Source: Chloroflexota bacterium (GTDB lineage Bacteria > Chloroflexota > Anaerolineae > Anaerolineales > Anaerolineaceae). From it: 12,123 bases of DNA. Below, one piece after another: positions 7,721 through 12,123 of the stretch; the first letter of the stretch is position 1; the number at the start of each line of letters is the position of its first letter. The notes under the pieces are model-generated. The model was given only the letters and a program-made list of their open reading frames with translations, was not told the origin of the DNA and did no database searches. A program made the translations under genes and the position numbers. The stretch covers positions 1 to 12,123 of the forward strand of contig DSBE01000105.1 in NCBI GenBank assembly GCA_011053085.1. The letters are read 5' to 3'.

Positions 7721-7729
7721 GATGGGTAA

Positions 7730-8311
7730 TTAACGTTTTCCGCCTGAAACGGTGAGCATGCCCTGGTCAATGTACAGATTGTCAATACGATATCCACTCA
7801 AATATTTTGAAAATTGCGAATTCATCGCCCCTGTGGTTGCCTTCGAAATTTGATCTTGTACAAAGGCAGGCATATTGATTCTGCCCACCTGGGCGGAGAT
7901 CAGCTCGAATTGCAGGGTTCCATTTGTGTCGACTCTGCCTGCAATAACAAGTACGGCAGGTAGTTTCATACCCAGGTTTTGCACAAATACATCACCATAC
8001 ACAAATATCTGGTTGTCTGAAAAAACGACATTGAGGTTCTCAATCGGCGGGCTTTCTTGATTTTCGGCCATTTTGAGTGTAAGATAAGAAGTCATTTCCT
8101 GGTCGGTGATGGTGAAAGCAAAGGATCCGCTTTGTGATTGAACATCGTCCAATAAGGCTTCTACTTTGTCAGCGCTTTGCTGCGAAATTTCCGGCACAGG
8201 AAAAGCGCTGGCGGACGGTATGTCGGCAGCAGCACGACAGGCGAGGGTTACAAGTGTTATTATGATAGCTATTAACAACAGTGGTTTTTTGTTGAGATTC
8301 AGTGATTTCAT
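7730..8311 (-). CDS. Small predicted lipoprotein, possibly YpmS/DUF2140-like
   Basis: A 193-residue exported protein with KKP, a hydrophobic segment (about 11-24) and a lipobox-like VTLAC ending at Cys25, which satisfies the general lipoprotein pattern although Thr occupies the -3 position. The mature part is rich in beta-strand patterns: FAFTITDQEMTSYL, then IFVYGDVFVQNLG, a Gly-Thr-Leu strand, GRINMPAFVQDQI and a final IDNLYIDQGMLTVSGG. The order (helix, LN-like site, strands, INMP-type loop, closing IxxGxLxV strand) recalls the YpmS/DUF2140 family, but this is weak pattern memory. I chose the ATG at 8311 because a longer reading from 8377 would run through the divergent scpB gene and bury the signal peptide. 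No Shine-Dalgarno sequence precedes 8311; an extended -10 box suggests a leaderless mRNA. It heads the six-gene minus-strand run. No function assigned. Confidence 0.78.
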   Translation of the reverse strand: MKSLNLNKKPLLLIAIIITLVTLACRAAADIPSASAFPVPEISQQSADKVEALLDDVQSQSGSFAFTITDQEMTSYLTLKMAENQESPPIENLNVVFSDNQIFVYGDVFVQNLGMKLPAVLVIAGRVDTNGTLQFELISAQVGRINMPAFVQDQISKATTGAMNSQFSKYLSGYRIDNLYIDQGMLTVSGGKR

Positions 8312-8320
8312 GGGTAGTAT
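8292..8320 (+). promoter_or_regulatory. Plus-strand promoter for scpB, giving a probable leaderless start
   Basis: TTGAGA at 8292-8297 (5 of 6 to TTGACA), a 17-base spacer and TAGTAT at 8315-8320 (4 of 6 to TATAAT) end 6 bases before the scpB ATG at 8327. That places the start of transcription at about the first base of the codon. No Shine-Dalgarno sequence is visible. This promoter overlaps the minus-strand promoter serving the lipoprotein operon. Confidence 0.55.
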
Positions 8321-8327
8321 TATAGCA
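8311..8327 (-). promoter_or_regulatory. Minus-strand extended -10 promoter for the lipoprotein operon, giving a probable leaderless start
   Basis: On the minus strand TGCTATAAT occupies 8327 down to 8319: a perfect TATAAT with the extended TG element. Seven bases (8318-8312) separate it from the ATG at 8311, so transcription should start at or beside the A of ATG. The -35 region is poor, which an extended -10 can offset. There is no Shine-Dalgarno sequence. Confidence 0.65.
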
Positions 8328-8926
8328 TGAGCGATTTGATTGAAGGTACTCAGACGACAGGGGAGGATTCTACTCAACGCAGCTTTTTGGCAGCGGTTGA
8401 GGCGGTATTGTTTGTGGCAGGTGAGCCGGTTTCCGCTTCACAGATTGCCTCGGCTGTCGGTCAACCTGAATCGATGGTTGAAGCAGCATTATCGATGCTG
8501 GCAGAAAAGTATATCAACAGCGGCCTGTCGTTGCAAAAAAGCCGCGGTAGAATTCAATTGACAACCTCACCAGAGCAAGCCCAGGCAGTTGAGAAATTTC
8601 TGGGACTTGATTCGTATACGAAATTGAGCAGGGCTGCCATCGAAACCCTGACCATTGTCTGTTACCGGCAACCGATAACGCGACCTGCCATCGATGCTAT
8701 CCGCGGCGTGAATAGTGACGGGGTTATCCGTACCTTGCTGAATAAGGGGTTGGTAGAAGAAGTAGGGCGAGATGAGACACCTGGCAGGCCAGTGTTGTAT
8801 GCCACCACACTGGAATTCCTGCAGCACTTTGGATTGACATCAGTTGAGGAGATGCCGAAGTTTGTGCAGGATGACATCCATGAAAATGGGAACCGCAACG
8901 GCAATGGTCAGTTGCTGAAAGATTAG
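8327..8926 (+). CDS. scpB: Segregation and condensation protein ScpB
   Basis: ScpB is the winged-helix subunit of the SMC-ScpAB condensin complex, which compacts and segregates the chromosome; it binds the ScpA kleisin as a dimer. The 199-residue protein has the usual length and two winged-helix blocks. The first (about 18-80) contains AVEAVLFVAGEPVS. The second (about 98-170) has the highly conserved LSRAAIETLTIVCYRQPITR, GVNSDGVIRTLLNKGLVEEVGR and ETPGRPVLYATT, ending in HFGL. A short polar, Asn/Gly-rich tail follows (from 186). scpA, often adjacent in other bacteria, is not upstream here; the neighbour is a divergent lipoprotein gene 15 bases away. The downstream pseudouridine synthase, 12 bases away, is a common companion of scpB. 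No Shine-Dalgarno sequence precedes the ATG. Confidence 0.95.
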   Translation: MSDLIEGTQTTGEDSTQRSFLAAVEAVLFVAGEPVSASQIASAVGQPESMVEAALSMLAEKYINSGLSLQKSRGRIQLTTSPEQAQAVEKFLGLDSYTKLSRAAIETLTIVCYRQPITRPAIDAIRGVNSDGVIRTLLNKGLVEEVGRDETPGRPVLYATTLEFLQHFGLTSVEEMPKFVQDDIHENGNRNGNGQLLKD

Positions 8927-8931
8927 GAAGG
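8925..8931 (+). promoter_or_regulatory. Shine-Dalgarno sequence of the pseudouridine synthase gene
   Basis: AGGAAGG at 8925-8931 overlaps the scpB stop codon (TAG at 8924-8926) and lies 7 bases before the ATG at 8939. It contrasts with the upstream scpB start, which has none, and implies scpB and this gene share one mRNA. Confidence 0.7.
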
Positions 8932-8938
8932 TTATTCC

Positions 8939-9751
8939 ATGCAGGAGAGAGTTCAGAAAATATTGGCGCAGGCAGGCTTCGGATCAAGAAGGGCCTGTGA
9001 GGCGTTTATTGAAGCCGGCCGGGTGAAGGTCAATGGCAAAGTGGCTGTGTTGGGTGACAAAGCTGACCCTGTGAAGGACGCCATTCAGATAGACAATCGA
9101 GAGATACCAGCCATTGAACAGAAGGTATATATCGCACTCTACAAGCCACGTAAAATGCTCTCTGACCGTGAGCCCAAAAACGAGCATCGTCCCACGATCC
9201 ATGATGTCGTCCCTGATTCTGACCATTTGTTTTCTGTGGGCAGGCTTGATTTTGAAAGTGAAGGGCTGATTCTGCTGACCAATGACGGCGATCTTAAACA
9301 ATTACTATCTCATCCGCGTTTTGGGCATGAAAAAGAATATAAAGTGCTGGTCGCTGTGCGGCCAGACGATGAACAACTGCAGAAATTCAGGCGCGGTATC
9401 GTCATGGAAGATGGCTATCGCACGCGTGGTGCGAAAGTCAAAGTGACCAAGGTTCATGGTAAAGGCGCCTGGCTGCAGGTGATCCTTTCGGAAGGCCGCA
9501 AACGCCAGATCCGTGAGACTTGCCGTCTGCTGGGGCTGCCGGTCGTGAGAATTATCCGTACCCGCATTGGCACCTTGACTTTGGGCAACATGAAGCCAAA
9601 GGATTGGCGGTTTTTGACGGTTGAAGAGGTCAATGCACTGAGAAGTGGAAAATCTTTCGCTGAACCTTCCTCAAACCTGAGAAAACCTGCAGGTAAAGAT
9701 GGCAGGAAGCCATTCTCAAAACCAACCAACAATCCCAAACGGAAACGATAA
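8939..9751 (+). CDS. rluB: RluB/RsuA-family rRNA pseudouridine synthase
   Basis: Isomerises a specific uridine in ribosomal RNA (23S U2605 for RluB, 16S U516 for RsuA) to pseudouridine. The 270-residue protein starts with an S4 RNA-binding domain (about 1-60; RVQKILAQAGFGSRRACE, GRVKVNGK). The catalytic core has VGRLDFESEGLILLTNDG at 100-117 with the nucleophilic D104, KEYKV with Y134, and EGRKRQIR at 185-192. Residues from about 236 form a basic, Ser/Pro-rich tail ending in KRKR that probably adds RNA contacts. The gene is co-directional with scpB, 12 bases apart. Its stop is only 4 bases from the stop of the convergent ubiB-like gene. RluB is favoured by the scpB linkage, but RsuA or RluE specificity cannot be excluded from sequence alone. 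Confidence 0.92.
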   Translation: MQERVQKILAQAGFGSRRACEAFIEAGRVKVNGKVAVLGDKADPVKDAIQIDNREIPAIEQKVYIALYKPRKMLSDREPKNEHRPTIHDVVPDSDHLFSVGRLDFESEGLILLTNDGDLKQLLSHPRFGHEKEYKVLVAVRPDDEQLQKFRRGIVMEDGYRTRGAKVKVTKVHGKGAWLQVILSEGRKRQIRETCRLLGLPVVRIIRTRIGTLTLGNMKPKDWRFLTVEEVNALRSGKSFAEPSSNLRKPAGKDGRKPFSKPTNNPKRKR

Positions 9752-9755
9752 GGAT

Positions 9756-11492
9756 TTAATCGAGGGGTTTGTTCTCGTCCTTTTTCCGTCGGCGAGACCA
9801 GCGGCGTGTCTTACCAATGGTGTTCCAGACTTGCACAACCATCATTAAACTGATACCAAGAGCGATCACAAAGCCAATGACGCCGATAATGGGAACAATC
9901 GTGAGCGTATCGGTGCGCGGGACACTCATCGCAAGCGCTGAACCAACCAGCATACCGACCAGTACGACACCCACGATCAAACGATTGGCGATGATGAGAA
10001 TGTTGGAGATGATGTCACTGAGTTCCAGAATTTGAATGCCTACCTTGAGTTCACCCTGCACTAAATTGGTGAGAATTTTGGTGATGGATCGCGGAAGGAT
10101 GCGCACCAGATCGCGGGTATCTTTGGCCAGACTCACAGTCTGCCAGAAAGTGTTGACGGGGTTGATCTGGTGGAGGTAAACACTGTAGGCAACGTCTTTC
10201 ATTACCTCGACCACAACCACATCAGGGTTTAACACACGGGCTACATCTTCTGCTTGCAGCAAGGCTTTGGCAGACACACCCAGCACTGGTGGCAGGCGGA
10301 TGCCGGCTTCGAAGATCATGACCAGAATTTCACTGAGCAGCCGGGTGACTTCCAGCCGTTCCAGGGGGGCTTCCAGATAGTGGTTGATCATGTGATCCAT
10401 GTCACGGCGGAGCTTGTTCTCGTTTATCTGCTGAAAAGGTGTTCCTAAAATTAGAGCCAGTCGCAGAATCTCCTCTGTATCGCGCCTGATGATCGCCTGC
10501 ACCACTTCACCGATTGCATTGCGTTGTTCTGGCAGCAGGCTGCCCATCATACCGGTATCCAGATACACCAGTCGTTTGGTTTTTTTCTCAACCATTAAAT
10601 TGCCGGGATGCGGATCGGCATGGAAGAAACCATTGATAAAAGCCTGGTGCAGAATCGAATGCATGAAGATTTTGGAAAGCCCCACCCGGTCAATGTCAAG
10701 GGTGGCGATACTTTCAAGATCATTGATTTTGTACCCATCAATGGCTTCCATGGTCAATACTCGTTTGGTGGTGTAATCCCAGTAGACAAAGGGGACGTGA
10801 ATTTCGGGAAATTTTTCCATGTTGCGGCGGAGCCGGTCAGCATTGGTAGCTTCAATGTTGTAATCCAATTCATCCATCAAGGTACGGATCAATTCTTCAG
10901 CCAGGCCGACGACACCGTATTTCTTGCCCCAATCGACTGAGTTGTGCAGTAATTTAGCAACGTCGCGCACGAATTCCAGGTCGGATTGGATTTTGGCTTC
11001 TATGTTAGGCCGCTGGACCTTGATCACAACCTGACTGAAATCATTAAGGATGGCGTAGTGTACCTGTCCAATGGAAGCGGCTGCGATCGGCTCAGGGTCA
11101 ACGAATAAAAAGGACTGTTCAATTGTGCCAATTTCTTCTTCAAGGATGTGTTCCACTTCTTCGAAAGAAAAAGCCGGCACAGCGTCCTGCAACTTGGATA
11201 ATTCCTGCACCCACGTATCTGGCAGAAAGTCAGAACGGCTGGAAAGGATTTGCCCCAGCTTGACATACGTCGGCCCCATATCTTGCAGCATGCGGCGTAC
11301 TCGTTCCGGGGTGCTCAGTTCATGGAGTTTTGATTCGGGAATAGACACAGGCAGATGCAAGGTTCTCAGAGTCGATTGGATCGTTCTGACTTCTTTGGTA
11401 TCAATCAGGAAGTCAAAACCATATCGAAAAAGAATTGCCTGCAACTCGCGCCAACGCCGCAGGTTCCTGATGGGGGGCAGGTTGTTTAGCAT
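9756..11492 (-). CDS. ubiB: ABC1/UbiB-family atypical kinase with C-terminal membrane helices
   Basis: UbiB/ADCK proteins are atypical protein-kinase-like ATPases linked to isoprenoid quinone and lipid metabolism at the membrane. The 578-residue protein shows the hallmark KLGQ at 78-81, the Ala-rich nucleotide loop AAASIGQVH (137-145) and VIKVQRP (156-162, with K158). ELDYNIEATNADR lies at 208-220, the catalytic HADPHPGN at 291-298 and the metal-binding LDTGMMG at 311-317, where DTG replaces the usual DFG. Two hydrophobic helices near 503-525 and 531-555 followed by a basic tail match bacterial UbiB topology. There are no quinone-biosynthesis genes nearby, so the substrate pathway is not shown by context. 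No Shine-Dalgarno sequence precedes the ATG; a -10-like box 6 bases upstream suggests a leaderless mRNA. Confidence 0.92.
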   Translation of the reverse strand: MLNNLPPIRNLRRWRELQAILFRYGFDFLIDTKEVRTIQSTLRTLHLPVSIPESKLHELSTPERVRRMLQDMGPTYVKLGQILSSRSDFLPDTWVQELSKLQDAVPAFSFEEVEHILEEEIGTIEQSFLFVDPEPIAAASIGQVHYAILNDFSQVVIKVQRPNIEAKIQSDLEFVRDVAKLLHNSVDWGKKYGVVGLAEELIRTLMDELDYNIEATNADRLRRNMEKFPEIHVPFVYWDYTTKRVLTMEAIDGYKINDLESIATLDIDRVGLSKIFMHSILHQAFINGFFHADPHPGNLMVEKKTKRLVYLDTGMMGSLLPEQRNAIGEVVQAIIRRDTEEILRLALILGTPFQQINENKLRRDMDHMINHYLEAPLERLEVTRLLSEILVMIFEAGIRLPPVLGVSAKALLQAEDVARVLNPDVVVVEVMKDVAYSVYLHQINPVNTFWQTVSLAKDTRDLVRILPRSITKILTNLVQGELKVGIQILELSDIISNILIIANRLIVGVVLVGMLVGSALAMSVPRTDTLTIVPIIGVIGFVIALGISLMMVVQVWNTIGKTRRWSRRRKKDENKPLD

Positions 11493-11537
11493 GCTTTAAT
11501 TTTACACGGAAAACCTTCTAAACTAACTTTGAGTTAG
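11493..11537 (-). promoter_or_regulatory. Putative ubiB promoter with dyad-symmetric site
   Basis: On the minus strand TAAAAT (11504 down to 11499) lies 6 bases from the ATG at 11492, so transcription could start at the codon. The -35 match is poor, but the dyad CTAACT-ttg-AGTTAG at 11523-11537 covers the place where it should be, centred about 38 bases upstream. It could bind an activator. This is pattern inference only. Confidence 0.4.
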
Positions 11538-11577
11538 GTCTCCGGGCAAGAATTTTGTGACTTTCTGCTTTTTTTGC

Positions 11578-11605
11578 TTGCTTTTATGACGCAATGCGTT
11601 ATAAT
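11578..11605 (+). promoter_or_regulatory. Promoter of the phasin-like gene
   Basis: TATAAT at 11600-11605 is a perfect -10 box. TTGCTT at 11578-11583 is a weak -35 with a 16-base spacer. An 11-base palindrome, ACGCAATGCGT (11589-11599), fills the end of the spacer and abuts the -10 box, and may be an operator. The expected start near 11612 gives a leader of roughly 27 bases that keeps the GGAGG ribosome site at 11628-11632. Confidence 0.7.
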
Positions 11606-11638
11606 GGAGGCATAACCATCAATCTATGGAGGAATCGA

Positions 11639-12040
11639 ATGGCGAAAACTGAACAAAAATCCAATGTGTTTGAAGAAGAGAAGAAGAACATCGAGCATGC
11701 TGCTGAAATGGTTGTTGATGCAGCCAAAGAAACCAGCAAAACGGTGGGCGGTCTTTTCCGCCGCGTTTTTCTTGCGGCGATAGGCGCGGCTGTTGTTGCT
11801 GAAGAAGAGGTCGTAGGGCTCATCAACCGCCTGGTTGAACGCGGCGAGATTGCGGAAAACGAGGCGAGAGAACTGATCAAAGAAATTGTTGACAAACGTG
11901 AGACCGAGGCCAAAGAAACCATTAGCAAGATCCGCCGCAGCAACACCATCAAAGTTGCTACCAAAGCAGATGTAGATGCGCTGCAGGAAAAGCTTGATTC
12001 TCTTTCTGAAAAATTAGATCAGGTGCAATCCGCAAAGTAA
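11639..12040 (+). CDS. Phasin-like (PhaF/PHA granule-associated) coiled-coil protein
   Basis: A 133-residue, charged, helix-rich protein resembling the PhaF/PhaI-type granule-associated family, which coats polyhydroxyalkanoate inclusions and can affect their segregation. A hydrophobic amphipathic stretch (GLFRRVFLAAIGAAVVAEE, about 38-56) precedes the characteristic LINRLVERGEIAENEARELI (61-80). The C-terminus (about 108-131) is a short heptad coiled coil (ADVDALQEKLDSLSEKLDQV). GGAGG at 11628-11632, 6 bases before the ATG at 11639, fixes this start; a longer reading from 11594 would begin within the promoter. No polymer synthase gene is in the window, so a role in polyhydroxyalkanoate storage is not demonstrated. 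Homologues also occur in genomes where the role is unclear. Confidence 0.8.
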   Translation: MAKTEQKSNVFEEEKKNIEHAAEMVVDAAKETSKTVGGLFRRVFLAAIGAAVVAEEEVVGLINRLVERGEIAENEARELIKEIVDKRETEAKETISKIRRSNTIKVATKADVDALQEKLDSLSEKLDQVQSAK

Positions 12041-12069
12041 TCACAGGTTTTATCGAAAAAGGCTGGTAT

Positions 12070-12106
12070 AACTACAGGCAGGGAATTCCCCTGCCTGTAG
12101 TTCTTT
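12070..12106 (+). terminator. Perfect 14-bp hairpin between the phasin-like gene and the next gene
   Basis: AACTACAGGCAGGG at 12070-12083 pairs without mismatch with 12089-12102, around the loop AATTC. The following bases are TTCTTT (12101-12106), a weak T tract. A Shine-Dalgarno sequence (AGGAGG, 12107-12112) begins right after. It may be a terminator or attenuator for the phasin-like transcript, or a stabilising 3' end. A TGGTATAAC sequence at 12064-12072 could be an extended -10 overlapping its 5' arm. Confidence 0.55.
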
Positions 12107-12117
12107 AGGAGGTCGGT

Positions 12118-12123
12118 ATGGTC
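12118..12123 (+). CDS. Start of a further gene, cut by the window edge
   Basis: ATG GTC follows AGGAGG at 12107-12112 with a 5-base spacer, a strong ribosome binding site. Only two codons are inside the window, so the product cannot be identified. Confidence 0.6.

Noticed and set aside
8312..8377. N-terminal extension of the small lipoprotein to an ATG at 8377.
   Set aside because: It lies antisense inside scpB, lacks a ribosome site, and would place 22 residues ahead of a good signal peptide; the start at 8311 fits better.
11071..11499. Plus-strand open frame of 142 codons.
   Set aside because: It lies antisense to the N-terminal part of the UbiB-like kinase, is low in recognisable motifs and is explained as a shadow of that gene.
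11594..11638. Upstream start of the phasin-like gene at 11594.
   Set aside because: The codon lies within the promoter, before the expected transcription start, while GGAGG is correctly placed for ATG 11639.

Overview
The window is about 12.1 kb of bacterial chromosome with roughly balanced base composition, densely coding. I see no insertion sequence, CRISPR array, tRNA, rRNA or other mobile DNA. The mix of genes resembles the Anaerolineae branch of Chloroflexota: a pyrophosphate-type phosphofructokinase next to a class II aldolase, an orphan ChlI-like AAA+ ATPase, a G5-domain lipoprotein with a beta-propeller-like tail, an ABC1/UbiB kinase and a PhaF-like phasin. That taxonomic placement is inference from gene content and remembered family resemblance, not a search result.

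Layout. (1) 22-2791, plus strand: a central-carbon pair (phosphofructokinase, then class II fructose-bisphosphate aldolase), each followed by a terminator-like hairpin, then a Nudix hydrolase whose real start lies just beyond the second hairpin. (2) 2835-8311, minus strand, read right to left: a six-gene run of small lipoprotein, G5/propeller lipoprotein, UDP-glucuronate decarboxylase, GtrA-like membrane protein, ChlI-like ATPase and RsmD. The last four overlap at three junctions (4, 20 and 1 bases), which suggests one polycistronic mRNA with translational coupling. (3) 8327-9751, plus strand: scpB and an RluB/RsuA-type pseudouridine synthase, 12 bases apart. (4) 9756-11492, minus strand: an ABC1/UbiB kinase, convergent with the pseudouridine synthase at only 4 bases. 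(5) 11639-12040, plus strand: a phasin-like coiled-coil protein with a consensus-like promoter, followed by a 14-bp perfect hairpin and the first two codons of another gene.

How the genes fit together. The first pair would catalyse consecutive glycolytic steps. The first four genes of the minus-strand run look like envelope functions: two predicted lipoproteins, UDP-xylose supply and a membrane protein of the type linked to polyprenyl-sugar transfer. Chromosome segregation (scpB) and RNA modification (rsmD, the pseudouridine synthase) are housekeeping genes interspersed with these.

The most unusual signal is regulatory. The divergent lipoprotein and scpB start codons are only 15 bases apart, neither has a Shine-Dalgarno sequence, and each has a -10-like box placed so that transcription should begin at about the A of its ATG. 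This looks like a back-to-back pair of leaderless promoters with overlapping core elements. The ubiB start shows a similar, weaker arrangement. I found no convincing undescribed multi-gene system; the protein-level oddities are the G5/propeller fusion, the RsmD motif IV variant and the Cys4 insert in the orphan ChlI-like ATPase.
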